64,000 bases of DNA from an uncultured Prevotella sp. (GCA_944320355.1 CALUHC010000032.1:62001-126000); one strand, 5' to 3'; counted from the first letter of the stretch, positions 44,541 to 53,017 are shown. Numbers and translations are program-made. Notes: generated by a model not told the origin, from the sequence alone.

Positions 44541-44735
44541 ACCCAAATCGGTCATTAGACCGCCAGGAATATATTTTTTGTTCCTTTTCAGGCTTTCCAA
44601 GTGCTTTCGCCCTGCCAGCGGCATCTTGTCTGCCGCTTCGTCTCGACGTAGCCCGCTACGCCTTCAACAAAGGCGACTGCCAATCTGCACGCCGGCAAGA
44701 CGAAATCACTTTGGACTCTAATGAACGATTTGGGT
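44541..44735. repeat. MITE-like element with ACCCAAATCGGTCATTAGA ends
   Basis: Left end ACCCAAATCGGTCATTAGA (44541-44559) and right end TCTAATGAACGATTTGGGT (44717-44735) are complementary with one mismatch. The 195-bp interior includes CAGGCTTTCCAAGTGCTTTC, resembling 990-1020 (CGGCTTTCCAAGCGCTTCCG). A short relative is at 23414-23484. No ORF of note, no target duplication seen. Confidence 0.75.
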
Positions 44736-44774
44736 TATATGGGTAACATACCCTCCTATCAGCAATGCTCATTG

Positions 44775-44913
44775 GCTTGTCCCCTCCTTTTCCAAAGGAG
44801 GGGCGGGGGTAGTTTGCATATTACAAATACCCAAACTTAGCATTTAATATATTGTATCTCACGCGGTTAGACAAACCACCCATGCCCCTCCTTTAAAAAA
44901 GGAGGGGACAAGC
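44775..44913. repeat. Inverted-repeat element of GTCCCCTCCTTT type
   Basis: Imperfect 42-bp arms: GCTTGTCCCCTCCTTTTCC on the left (44775 onward) and AAAGGAGGGGACAAGC on the right (ending 44913), each arm being itself a hairpin (CCCCTCCTTT/AAAGGAGGGG). I recall similar sequences as dispersed intergenic repeats in many Bacteroidetes. The full gene-free stretch 44288-45753 also contains array G and no gene. Confidence 0.75.
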
Positions 44914-45221
44914 GGAACGCCTTTCAAACGGGTTTGACAACTTGCGTACATTCATTTATTATAATACGCGCAAGGCCGCAAAAGCACCGCCGGCAACCCC
45001 AAACCCGCCTTAGGCAACCGGCACGACTCACGGCCTCCGGCCGAAACAGCGGCAAAGTCCACGGGATGGGCATCACCGAAATCCTACCGACAGCGGGCTA
45101 CTTTCCGCCGCCGCAGAAGCCGGACACAGTGGCGGCGGCGCACGGAGCGCAACCGTGTTTTTGACATTCGGGCAGCCGTCTTCGCCATTTCCGTAAGTCA
45201 TTGATAATCAGCGGGGTTACA

Positions 45222-45344
45222 AAACGTGCCGTTTTGCGCTGCAAAACGGCACGTTTCAGGCGACGAAACGACCCGTATTGCATCGCAGGGCGCGTAGTTT
45301 TATTGCACGAAACGAGCCATACTGCCGCGAAAAACCTGATTGCC
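45222..45344. repeat. 22-bp-period palindrome array G (5-6 units)
   Basis: Units at 45222, 45244 (both perfect), 45266, 45288, 45310 and a decayed one at 45332. The lead-in ATCAGCGGGGTTAC matches that of arrays I and J (ATCAGCGGNATT). The tail CATTTTGCCCGTATTTGCC (45366-45384) is identical to that after array A. Confidence 0.88.
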
Positions 45345-45668
45345 AACAACTTGCGGATGCACACCCATTTTGCCCGTATTTGCCGACCAAGTTACTTTTC
45401 GCCGCGAAAACGCCAGCCACGGACAAGTTGTCTGGCGCGGGGGCATGGCAGGAAAGCACTGCGCGTTTGCATACATTAACACAAACAGGCTGCCGGAAAA
45501 AGCAGCTGAACATATCTCCCGACGCTCTAATGCCCGCTCGTGGCCGACTCCATCCGGCAACACCTCCATTAGGTTTGCCCGCGCCAAGGCGGCTGCCGGA
45601 GAGCAACCTCCGGCGCATGGAGAGTGGCGACGCACTGCCACGGCCACGCTGCAGCCGGCCTACCGGCA

Positions 45669-45717
45669 CAAAAAATCCGGGAAGCACGAATTGCACTGCA
45701 ACTCGGCTCCCCGGATT
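45669..45717 (-). terminator. Terminator of the rplM-tsf operon
   Basis: On the minus strand AATCCGGGGAGC and GCTTCCCGGATT form a 12-bp stem around a 20-nt loop, followed by TTTTTTG, 36 nt after the tsf stop codon. Confidence 0.8.
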
Positions 45718-45753
45718 CTGTATAACAATTATTATGGAGTTTCTGTAGGAAAC

Positions 45754-46746
45754 TTACTCGGCGCGAAGCGTGAAACGCTTGAAGGCAACCACCGTAAGGT
45801 CCTTGTCGGCAGACTTCAGATAGTCGGCCACGGTGAGCTTGCTGTCCTGTATGAACTCCTGATTGAGCAGGCAAGAGTCCTTGTAGAACTTGTTCATACG
45901 GCCCTTGGCGATGTTCTGCACCATCTGCTCGGGCAGATTGGCAGCCTTCTCCTCAGCGACGGTCTTCTTCAGCTGGCGTATCTCCTCGGCCTGAGCCTCG
46001 GTGATGTTGCCCTTCATTATGCCTTCGTTGATGTGCTCCTCGTTCTCGGCGATGTAAAGGTTGAATCCGGCCTTCTTCAGAGCGGCCTCAACGGCCTTCT
46101 GCACCTGCTCCTCCTTGGTCTTCTCCACGGCAACCTTGAACTCGCTGTCCTTCACTTCCTGGGGCACGCTGGCCTCGTCGAGAGCCACGGGATTCATCGC
46201 GGCCACCTGCATGGCAACGGCGTGAGCCTGCTCCTCGGCCGGCTTGTTGGTCTGAACCATCGTGCAGAGGGTGTGCTTGCCCATGTGGTCGTAAACCGAA
46301 ACGTTGCCGCCCTCAAGATAGTTGTAGCCGTCAAGCTCCATCTTCTCACCGGTGATGCCCGAGCGTGCTATCACTGCGTCCTGCACCTTTGTGCCGTCTG
46401 CGAGGGTAAGCTCCTTCACCTCGTCGAGCGACTTGGCCTTCACAGCCACGGCGGCATCAAGGATGTCCTGTGTCAACTTGATGTAATCGGCACCGTTGGC
46501 CACGAAGTCCGTCTCGCACTTCAAGGCAACGATTGCGGCAAAGTCGCCTTCGGCCTTCACGAGAACGCACCCGTTTGAGGTCTCACGGTCGCTGCGCTTG
46601 GCAGCGATGGCCTGGCCCTTCTCACGGATTATTTCCATTGCCTTGTTGAAATCGCCCTCAGAGTCGGTCAAGGCTTTCTTGCAATCAGACAAGCCCGCGC
46701 CGGTCATCTTGCGGAGCTTCTGTATATCTGCTATTGAAATAGCCAT
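45754..46746 (-). CDS. tsf: Elongation factor Ts
   Basis: A 330-residue EF-Ts. The N-domain is ADIQKLRKMTGAGLSDCKKA; the core has KCETDFVANGADY (the TDFV motif that contacts EF-Tu) and a coiled-coil region (about 225-275). It recycles EF-Tu from GDP to GTP form. It is longer than the E. coli protein (283) because of an extra segment in the C-terminal core, as usual in this phylum. It follows rpsB by 133 bp. Confidence 0.97.
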   Translation of the reverse strand: MAISIADIQKLRKMTGAGLSDCKKALTDSEGDFNKAMEIIREKGQAIAAKRSDRETSNGCVLVKAEGDFAAIVALKCETDFVANGADYIKLTQDILDAAVAVKAKSLDEVKELTLADGTKVQDAVIARSGITGEKMELDGYNYLEGGNVSVYDHMGKHTLCTMVQTNKPAEEQAHAVAMQVAAMNPVALDEASVPQEVKDSEFKVAVEKTKEEQVQKAVEAALKKAGFNLYIAENEEHINEGIMKGNITEAQAEEIRQLKKTVAEEKAANLPEQMVQNIAKGRMNKFYKDSCLLNQEFIQDSKLTVADYLKSADKDLTVVAFKRFTLRAE

Positions 46747-46879
46747 AATTGTATCTTATTTAATGAATGTGTTTGATGGAATATGAAAATGAACATGGCC
46801 ATCGGCAGCGGCCTCCCGCACTTGCGCTCCGCGGCGCAGGCACTGACAGGCATCCGCAGCCGACGGCCATACTTTGTAT

Positions 46880-47740
46880 TTATGCCTCTGCGGGAGCCTC
46901 GTCGGCGGCAGGAGCCTCAGCCACGGGAGCGGTCTCCTCTGCGGCAGCCTCTACGGCCTTGGGAGCGTCCTTGCGGGCCTTGCGGGCGCGCTTCGGCTTG
47001 TCCTCTCCGCCCTCGGCCTGTGCCTGTGCGGCGGCCTCGTCGGCCTTCTCGGCCTTGCGCTCCTCCAAGCCCTCGGCAATGGCGGTGCAGCAAGCGTTGA
47101 GAATGGCCTCAACGCTGTCCTTGGCATCGTCGTTTGCGGGAATCACGAAGTCGATGTTCTTGGGATTGGAGTTGGTGTCCACGATTCCGAACACGGGGAT
47201 TCCCAGACGGTTGGCCTCGCGCACGGCGATGTTCTCCTTGAGCACATCAACCACGAAAATGGCCGAAGGCAGGCGCGTAAGGTCGGCGATGGAGCCGAGG
47301 TTCTTCTCAAGCTTTGCGCGCTGGCGCGATATCTGCAGCAGCTCGCGCTTGGAAAGGTTGGCATACGTGCCGTCGTTCATCAGCTTGTCGATGTTGGCCA
47401 TCTTCTTCACTGCCTTGCGGATGGTGGGGAAGTTGGTGAGCATTCCGCCCGGCCAGCGCTCTATCACGTAAGGCATATTGACAGCGGCAGCCTTCTCGGC
47501 AACCACTTCCTTTATCTGTTTTTTAGTAGCTACGAAGAGAATCTTCTTGCCCGAGCGGGCTATCTGCTTCAGTGCCTCTGCGGCCTCGTCAATCTTGGCC
47601 ACAGTCTTGTGGAGGTCTATGATGTGGATTCCGTTGCGCTCGGTGTATATATAGGGAGCCATCGCGGGGTTCCACTTGCGGTGCAGGTGGCCAAAGTGGC
47701 ATCCGGCCTGCAGCAACATATCAAAATTTGTTCTTGACAT
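46880..47740 (-). CDS. rpsB: 30S ribosomal protein S2
   Basis: A 286-residue S2. MSRTNFDMLLQAGCHFGHLH and HIIDLHKTVAKIDEAAEAL begin the fold, KKILFVATKKQIKEVVAEKA and FVVDVLKENIAVREANRLGI follow. After about residue 225 the protein adds a 60-residue Ala/Glu/Pro/Lys tail (EEKAEKADEA...APAEA), disordered in appearance. The start was moved from 47848 to 47740 on family grounds. The 291-bp gap to rpsI holds no gene and may include a regulatory leader. Confidence 0.97.
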   Translation of the reverse strand: MSRTNFDMLLQAGCHFGHLHRKWNPAMAPYIYTERNGIHIIDLHKTVAKIDEAAEALKQIARSGKKILFVATKKQIKEVVAEKAAAVNMPYVIERWPGGMLTNFPTIRKAVKKMANIDKLMNDGTYANLSKRELLQISRQRAKLEKNLGSIADLTRLPSAIFVVDVLKENIAVREANRLGIPVFGIVDTNSNPKNIDFVIPANDDAKDSVEAILNACCTAIAEGLEERKAEKADEAAAQAQAEGGEDKPKRARKARKDAPKAVEAAAEETAPVAEAPAADEAPAEA

Positions 47741-48031
47741 TGTCTCTTGATACTTTAAAAATTGGTTTACTTTCTTTTTTATTCTAATTGTTAGAATCAG
47801 CCTGCGGGTAATCCTGCGAGCGCCCTGTGGGGCTGCCCGGCCTGCCACCGCGCCGCCGCGTTCAGGCCGCGGGCGGCACCGCGCGGACGAAGAGGAGTCG
47901 CGCAGGTTTAGATACTAAACACTGTCCAGCACACACCCATGCACTGCCCTGCCCCTGAGCCTCATGCGGCGCGGCTGGCAACGCCGTCCGCCGTGCGGCC
48001 CGCATCCGGGCAGGATGCAGCCTCGGGAATG
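47741..48031 (-). other. Leader region between rpsI and rpsB
   Basis: A gene-free, GC-rich 291-bp interval, long for a ribosomal-protein operon. It has several possible stems (for example GGCCGCGGGCGGC region near 47865) but none that I can assign to a known S2 leader. No -7 box (TAnnTTTG) is present. Confidence 0.35.
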
Positions 48032-48418
48032 TTAACGCTTGCTGAACTGGAAGCGGCGACGAGCCTTGGGGCGACCCGGCTTCTTGCGCTCCACCTCGCG
48101 TGAGTCGCGTGTCAGGAATCCCTGATCCTTCAAAGCCTTCTTGTCTTCCTCGTTTACCTTGACGAGAGCGCGGGCGATGCCCAGGCGCAGAGCCTGGCTC
48201 TGGCCGGTGAAACCGCCGCCGTCGAGGTTGGCCTTTATGTCATAGTTGCCCTCAACTCCGAGCAGCATCAGGGGCTGCTTCACCACATACTGCAGTATGG
48301 CAGAGGGGAAATATTCTGTAATGTCTTTCTTGTTGATCGTAATCTTGCCTGTACCCTCACAAAGATACACACGGGCCACGGAAGTCTTACGACGACCTAT
48401 TGCATTAATTACTTCCAT
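48032..48418 (-). CDS. rpsI: 30S ribosomal protein S9
   Basis: A 128-residue S9, starting MEVINAIGRRKTSVARVYL and ending with the canonical basic tail RRRFQFSKR, preceded by EVERKKPGRPKARR. The tail reaches the ribosomal P site and touches tRNA. The gap to rplM is 11 bp, the classic L13-S9 pair. Confidence 0.98.
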   Translation of the reverse strand: MEVINAIGRRKTSVARVYLCEGTGKITINKKDITEYFPSAILQYVVKQPLMLLGVEGNYDIKANLDGGGFTGQSQALRLGIARALVKVNEEDKKALKDQGFLTRDSREVERKKPGRPKARRRFQFSKR

Positions 48419-48429
48419 TGTTCCTTAGT

Positions 48430-48891
48430 TTATTTGTACTGGTTGATATCTATTGCCTTGGGCTTCTGTGCCTCGTGCTTGTGCTCTGTTCCCTCATAGA
48501 TGTAAAGGTTGCCCATCAGGCTGCGTCCCAGCGGGCCCTTGGGCAGCATTCCCTTCACTGCATGGCGCAGCATCTTCTCCACGCCGTCCTTCTTTGTGCG
48601 GAGCTGCGCAGGCGAAGTGAAGCGCTGGCCACCGGGATAGCCCGTGTAGCGGGTGTAAACCTTGTCCGTCTCTTTCTTGCCCGTGAACACCACTTTCTTG
48701 GCGTTGATGATGATGACGTTGTCTCCACAGTCCACGTGGGGAGTGAAATTGGGCTTGTACTTTCCGCGCAGCAGCTTGGCCACCTTCGAGCAAAGACGGC
48801 CCACTACCTGATCGCTGGCATCGATAACGACCCACTCTTTCTTGGCCGTTTCCTTGTTGGCGGAAATAGTCTTGTAACTTAAAGTGTTCAT
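48430..48891 (-). CDS. rplM: 50S ribosomal protein L13
   Basis: A 153-residue L13. KEWVVIDASDQVVGRLCSKV and KYKPNFTPHVDCGDNVIIIN are the family signatures; the C-terminal extension is KHEAQKPKAIDINQYK. It is an early-assembly protein of the large subunit. It heads rplM-rpsI-rpsB-tsf. The promoter has a TACCTTTG at 49055-49062, giving a leader of about 155 nt with a stem GTGTC/GACAC. Confidence 0.98.
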   Translation of the reverse strand: MNTLSYKTISANKETAKKEWVVIDASDQVVGRLCSKVAKLLRGKYKPNFTPHVDCGDNVIIINAKKVVFTGKKETDKVYTRYTGYPGGQRFTSPAQLRTKKDGVEKMLRHAVKGMLPKGPLGRSLMGNLYIYEGTEHKHEAQKPKAIDINQYK

Positions 48892-49054
48892 TTTGAATTT
48901 TAATTAACTACTAAAAAACATTTTACCTTGTTGTATGCCCGCATTTGCTGCGGGGTTGGACGGCGATTCACTAACCGACGTGTCCGGCCAAAGACACGGC
49001 TATTAACACTCCGCCCGCGGGGACTCTAAGGAGCATCCCCTAATAATCGGTCTG

Positions 49055-49062
49055 CAAAGGTA
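49055..49062 (-). promoter_or_regulatory. -7 box of the rplM operon
   Basis: TACCTTTG, minus strand; the -33 partner is not found at standard spacing. The long leader before rplM could house an autoregulatory site. Confidence 0.55.
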
Positions 49063-49331
49063 CATATTTTCAAGTGATTATATAGAGGTGTTGGCTTCGG
49101 CCGATGCGATATTTATATTTATTTAACACCAAGCCCCGGCATCAAACAGACCACAAAGCGGCTGTGGCCTCAAAACGACACACCCACCACACAAGACAGA
49201 GCAGCTGTTTTGCACATTATATATATTATGCTCTACAAACGCCCTAACGGCTGATTTGACATTAACACTTTTATGTTAATGTCCGGCGGACGGCACGAAG
49301 CAGGCAACCAACTGACAGCCAATGGGTTACA

Positions 49332-49432
49332 AAACGCACCGTTTTGCAACGCGAAACGTGCCGTTTCGAACTGCAAAACGGCGCGTTTGGGACTTCAAAA
49401 CGGCCCGTTTCGGAATGCGGAACGGCACTGGC
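49332..49432. repeat. 22-bp-period palindrome array H (5 units)
   Basis: Units at 49332, 49354, 49376, 49398 (four intact) and 49420 (decayed). Before it is the small palindrome ATTAACACTTTTATGTTAAT (49260-49279); after it AACATTTGCAAGTAGGAGGAG (49468 on), a relative of the tail next to arrays D and F. The rest of 48892-49514 is the rplM leader and promoter; no gene. Confidence 0.88.
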
Positions 49433-49514
49433 AAAAGAGCAAGGCCGCGCCGTATGTCTCTAACTGAACATTTGCAAGTAGGAGGAGACGAGCAGGTGGC
49501 AATATCAATGCCCG

Positions 49515-50096
49515 TCAATTGCTCACGGTCAGCACGCCGTATGTCCCGGTGGTGGTGGCCCGGTAGCGCACAAGGCGGCTGGAGTTGTCGCCATCCTGCG
49601 AGCCGCTGCTGATTATTCCGCCGTTGTTCAAGTCGTAAGAGCGGTTGCAGTTGGAGCACGTGGCCTGCCCGTCGTTGCCTATGGACAGCGTGCGGTCTAT
49701 CAGCCCCGTGCCCGAATAGCAGGCCGGGCACTGCGCGTCGTAAGCGTAGAACACGGGGTTCACTATGTCGGCGTTGCCATAGCCCACTATGAGTCCGTTG
49801 CGGCGGCCGAGCCGGCGCGTGCGCTGCTGGTCTATGGCGTTGGCTATGCTCTCTGACGAAAGCCCATGGTTGTTGGCGAACACAAAGTAGGTGGCACCCG
49901 AGCGGACGGTTGTCGAGATGTGGCAGAACACGCCGGGAGACATCGGGTCCATGGCCGTGGCGAGCGTGGTGTTCTGGTGCGTGGAGTTGTCGAACACGAG
50001 ATAGCACGGCTCGTTGCTGTACTGCTCGTCGGCTTTCGCGCAGGCCGACATCGCCAATGCGGCCGCAAGTATGTGGAAAAGCGTGCGCCGGGTCAT
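49515..50096 (-). CDS. Lipoprotein with a four-Cys Rieske-like domain
   Basis: A 193-residue protein with lipoprotein signal MTRRTLFHILAAALAMSAC (Cys19). The rest is mostly beta, ending in a small metal-site region: DAQCPACYSGTG (residues 121-132), then about 15 residues on, TCSNCNRSYDLNNGG. The second block resembles the Rieske CxxH-G-S-x-F-D pattern with Cys in place of His, and the first pair is likewise CxxC, so a zinc (rubredoxin-like) site rather than a [2Fe-2S] Rieske cluster is inferred. The ATG overlaps the argH stop by 4 bp. The long frame extending into argH is a shadow. Confidence 0.7.
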   Translation of the reverse strand: MTRRTLFHILAAALAMSACAKADEQYSNEPCYLVFDNSTHQNTTLATAMDPMSPGVFCHISTTVRSGATYFVFANNHGLSSESIANAIDQQRTRRLGRRNGLIVGYGNADIVNPVFYAYDAQCPACYSGTGLIDRTLSIGNDGQATCSNCNRSYDLNNGGIISSGSQDGDNSSRLVRYRATTTGTYGVLTVSN

Positions 50097-51430
50097 GCAA
50101 GCAACTGTCTTTCTGCCTCCAACATTCGCTCGAAGTGGAAGCCGGCCATGGTCTCTTCCATCATCGCCTTTATCTCGGCGTTCATCAGGTTGCCCATGCT
50201 GCCCTCGTGCGTGTGGCGGATATTCTTGTCGGGCACAAACGTGCCGGCCTCTATCTCCAGCCCCACCTTCTTGTAAGCGTCGCGGAAAGGCACGCCCGAG
50301 GCGGCCAGGCGGTTGACCTCCTCCACAGAGAACATCGCGTCGTACATGGGGTTGTCGAGTATGTCGCGGCTCACCTCCATGCGGTTTATTATGTAGGCCG
50401 CCATGCCGAGGCAGTCTTTCAGCTCGGCGAAGGCAGGCAGGAACACCTCCTTTATTATCTGCAGGTCGCGGAAGTAGCCCACGGGCAGGTTGTTCATGAT
50501 GAGCGTTATCTGCTGCGGCAGGGCCTGCAGCTTGTTGCACTTGGCGCGTATCAGCTCGAACACGTCGGGGTTCTTCTTGTGCGGCATGATGGAACTGCCT
50601 GTGGTGCATTCCTTGGGCAGGCGCACGAAAGCGAAGTTCTGGCTGTTGAACAGGCACGCGTCGAAGGCCATCTTGGCCAGCGTGCCGGCCACGGAGGCCA
50701 TGGCGAAGGCCACGTTGCGCTCCATCTTGCCGCGCCCCATCTGGGCATACACCACGTTGTAGTCCATGGAGTCGAAGCCGAGCAGACTCGTGGTCAGGGA
50801 GCGGTTGAGCGGGAACGACGAGCCGTAGCCCGCGGCCGAGCCGAGCGGATTGCGGTTGGTCATGGCGTAGGCGGCGCGGAGGAAAAGCATATCGTCGGCC
50901 AGGCTCTCGGCGTAAGCGCCGAACCACAGGCCGAAAGAGCTGGGCATGGCCACCTGCAGGTGGGTATATCCGGGCATGAGCACGTCCTTGCACTCCTCGC
51001 TCTTGCCCTGAAGCTCGTCGAAGAGAGCCTTCACGGCGTTGGCGATGTCCATCAGCTCGTGGCGCGTGAAGAGCTTCAGGTCCACCAGCACCTGGTCGTT
51101 GCGCGAGCGCCCGCTGTGTATCTTCTTGCCAACGTCGCCCAGGCGGCGCGTCAGCATCAGCTCCACCTGCGAGTGGACATCCTCCACCCCGTCTTCAATC
51201 TCGAACCCGCCGCTCTCGCACAGGGCGTATATCTGCTTCAGCTCGGCCAGCAGCGCGCCCAGCTCGGAGGCCGTGAGCAGGCCTATGCTCTCCAGCATGG
51301 TGATGTGAGCCATGCTGCCCAGCACGTCATACTTGGCGAGATAGAGGTCCAGCTCGCGGTCACGACCCACAGTGAACCGCTCTATCTCCTTGTTTATCTC
51401 AAAGTTTTTTTCCCAGAGTTTGTTGGACAT
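50093..51430 (-). CDS. argH: Argininosuccinate lyase
   Basis: A 445-residue fumarase-superfamily enzyme producing arginine and fumarate. HSGRSRNDQVLVDLKLFTRH and GSSIMPHKKNPDVFELI (signature loop with the catalytic Ser region) are complete, and MPGYTHLQVAMPSSFGLW follows the usual pattern. It overlaps the lipoprotein by 4 bp and follows the SRPBCC gene by 103 bp; other arg genes are not near. The order pyrE-SRPBCC-argH suggests co-transcription from the pyrE promoter. Confidence 0.96.
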   Translation of the reverse strand: MSNKLWEKNFEINKEIERFTVGRDRELDLYLAKYDVLGSMAHITMLESIGLLTASELGALLAELKQIYALCESGGFEIEDGVEDVHSQVELMLTRRLGDVGKKIHSGRSRNDQVLVDLKLFTRHELMDIANAVKALFDELQGKSEECKDVLMPGYTHLQVAMPSSFGLWFGAYAESLADDMLFLRAAYAMTNRNPLGSAAGYGSSFPLNRSLTTSLLGFDSMDYNVVYAQMGRGKMERNVAFAMASVAGTLAKMAFDACLFNSQNFAFVRLPKECTTGSSIMPHKKNPDVFELIRAKCNKLQALPQQITLIMNNLPVGYFRDLQIIKEVFLPAFAELKDCLGMAAYIINRMEVSRDILDNPMYDAMFSVEEVNRLAASGVPFRDAYKKVGLEIEAGTFVPDKNIRHTHEGSMGNLMNAEIKAMMEETMAGFHFERMLEAERQLLA

Positions 51431-51467
51431 TGGTTGGTGTTTTTTGGTGAGACAGGATGGAGTTTTA

Positions 51468-51505
51468 TAGGCTTCTTAGGCTGCGTAGGCCGCCTAAGAA
51501 GCCTA
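51468..51505. repeat. TAGGCTTCTTAGG inverted repeat (copy 1)
   Basis: TAGGCTTCTTAGG (51468-51480) and CCTAAGAAGCCTA (51493-51505) are exact 13-bp complements around CTGCGTAGGCCG. The element is between argH and the SRPBCC gene, so within the presumed mRNA. Confidence 0.8.
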
Positions 51506-51533
51506 AGAAGGCAAAAGGCCGACCACGGCCTCC

Positions 51534-51947
51534 CTATTCATACCTTATGGCAGCCAGCACGTCGGCTATCTTTTCGAGGCCTTCCTGCAGAGGCTTGGCC
51601 ACCATCCCCTTTATCAGCGGGTTCAGCTCGGCCTTGATAGTGAGCTTCATCTTGCTCGAAGCCTCGGTGACCGGCAGTACCTGAATCCACAGGTTGAACG
51701 GCAGTGGCGACTGTTCCGTCTCGAACTTTATGCACTTGGGCTCCTCACGCTCCACAATGCGCAGCCTCAGCTCGCCCACCGGGGGCACGCTCATGGCTAT
51801 GGTGTCGCTGTCAAAGCTGAAGTCCTTTATGCGGTCGTCGGGCATCCTGTCGCGCACACGCTCTATGTTCGACAGGTCGCTAAGCATGGCGTAAACGGCC
51901 TGCTGGCTGTAAGGAATCTGCCTTATGCTGCTTTCAAATTTGCTCAT
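51534..51947 (-). CDS. SRPBCC-domain (START-like) protein
   Basis: A 137-residue helix-grip protein. MSKFESSIRQIPYSQQAVYA and the central REEPKCIKFETEQSPLPFNLW fit SRPBCC ligand-binding folds; the long C-terminal helix is GMVAKPLQEGLEKIADVLAA. It probably binds a hydrophobic molecule; ligand and role are unknown. It sits between pyrE and argH on the same strand, an arrangement I recall from other Bacteroidales. Confidence 0.8.
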   Translation of the reverse strand: MSKFESSIRQIPYSQQAVYAMLSDLSNIERVRDRMPDDRIKDFSFDSDTIAMSVPPVGELRLRIVEREEPKCIKFETEQSPLPFNLWIQVLPVTEASSKMKLTIKAELNPLIKGMVAKPLQEGLEKIADVLAAIRYE

Positions 51948-51956
51948 CGGTAAGAG

Positions 51957-52132
51957 TGAAAAGTTAAAAATGAAAGGTTAAAAGTGAAAAAGGCCTGTTG
52001 ACGAGGTGTGGCAGACGGCCTGCCTAACCTGCGGGCGGCACAGACGGCATAAAGAGACGCGCACGCACAGCCACCGCCAGCCACCCTATCCCCTCGGCCT
52101 TTTTTTATTTTTAATTCTTAATTCTTAATTTC
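51957..52132. repeat. A/T-rich inverted repeat GAAAAGTTAAAA.../...TTTTTAATTCTTAATT
   Basis: A left run (51957-51994: GTGAAAAGTTAAAAATGAA then GGTTAAAAGTGAAAAAGGCC) and a right run (52096-52132: GGCCTTTTTTTATTTTTAAT, then TCTTAATTCTTAATTTCC) are partly complementary. It is in the pyrE-SRPBCC gap. Similar A/T-rich tracts occur at 52857-52880 with 52990-53019, and at 58808-58840. Confidence 0.55.
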
Positions 52133-52138
52133 CATCGT

Positions 52139-52768
52139 TCATTTCCAGTTGGCCGGATCCTTGCGCCACTCGTTTATGACACTCACATCCTCGTGCTTTA
52201 TGTAACCGGTCTCAAGGGCATGGGCCACCACATGGTCATAGTCGGTGAGCGTCACGAGCTTCACGCCGGCCTCCTTGAATGCCTGTTCGGCCACGGGGAA
52301 TCCGTAAGTGTATGACGCAACCATGCCTATCACCTCGCAACCGTTGTTGCGTATGGCCTCGACAGCCTTCAGACTGCTGCCTCCTGTGGACACAAGATCC
52401 TCGACAACGACCACCTTAGAGCCCGGCTCAAGGTTGCCCTCTATGAGGTTTTCCAGCCCGTGGTCCTTTGGTTTGCTGCGCACGTAGGCAAAAGGCAGGC
52501 ACAGTTCGTCAGCCACGAGCGCCCCCTGTGCTATCGCCCCGGTAGCGACACCGGCAATGGCTGTCACCTCCGGAAAGTTCTCCAGCACGGCATGAGCCAG
52601 CTCCACCTTCACGAAACTGCGCAGGTCGGGATAAGACAATGTCTTGCGATTGTCGCAATAAAACGGCGACTTCCATCCCGAAGCCCATGTGAACGGGCTG
52701 TTGGGCTGCAGCTTTATCGCCCTCACGTCGAGCAACTTGGCTGCAAATGTTTTCTTTATCGAGTCCAT
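52139..52768 (-). CDS. pyrE: Orotate phosphoribosyltransferase
   Basis: A 209-residue enzyme that forms orotidine monophosphate from orotate and PRPP. VVVVEDLVSTGGSSLKAVEA is the PRPP-binding motif; YVRSKPKDHGLENLIEG supplies the flexible loop. An in-frame ATG nine bases upstream is possible; ATG at 52768 gives the usual start. A TATCTTTG -7 box lies at 52801-52808 (minus). Confidence 0.96.
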   Translation of the reverse strand: MDSIKKTFAAKLLDVRAIKLQPNSPFTWASGWKSPFYCDNRKTLSYPDLRSFVKVELAHAVLENFPEVTAIAGVATGAIAQGALVADELCLPFAYVRSKPKDHGLENLIEGNLEPGSKVVVVEDLVSTGGSSLKAVEAIRNNGCEVIGMVASYTYGFPVAEQAFKEAGVKLVTLTDYDHVVAHALETGYIKHEDVSVINEWRKDPANWK

Positions 52769-52800
52769 TTTTTGCATTGATTGATGGTTATATTAGCTTG

Positions 52801-52808
52801 CAAAGATA
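52801..52808 (-). promoter_or_regulatory. -7 box of the pyrE operon
   Basis: TATCTTTG, minus strand, 33 bp before the start; no -33 at normal spacing. Confidence 0.5.
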
Positions 52809-52856
52809 CAGAACATTTGGCAAAGCGTGCGCTGCCGGCAGTTAAAAGTAATTAAG

Positions 52857-53017
52857 AATTGAAAATTGAGAATGGAGATGGCCGCGAGGCGGGGCTGGTG
52901 GGAATGTTGGTTTTTAGGCTTCTTAGGCATCTTGGGCGACCTAAGAAGCCTATGCTCAGCCCTTATTCATCACCCATGGCGGCACGGCTCTCTCCATTCC
53001 CAATCCTCAATTTCCAA
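52857..53017. repeat. Nested inverted repeat containing TAGGCTTCTTAGG copy 2
   Basis: The outer A/T-rich arms (52857-52880 and 52990-53019) enclose the second TAGGCTTCTTAGG (52915-52927)/CCTAAGAAGCCTA (52940-52952) hairpin, whose 12-base loop differs from copy 1. The element fills the pyrE-comF gap and its right arm reaches the end of comF. Confidence 0.75.

Noticed and set aside
45222..45344. CRISPR array
   Set aside because: Repeats of 13 bp with 9-bp gaps are far too short, the gaps are partly symmetrical, and there are no cas genes.
49515..50993. 492-residue ORF containing the lipoprotein
   Set aside because: Its first 299 codons are antiframe to argH on the same strand; only the part from 50096 has a lipoprotein signal and continues as a protein.
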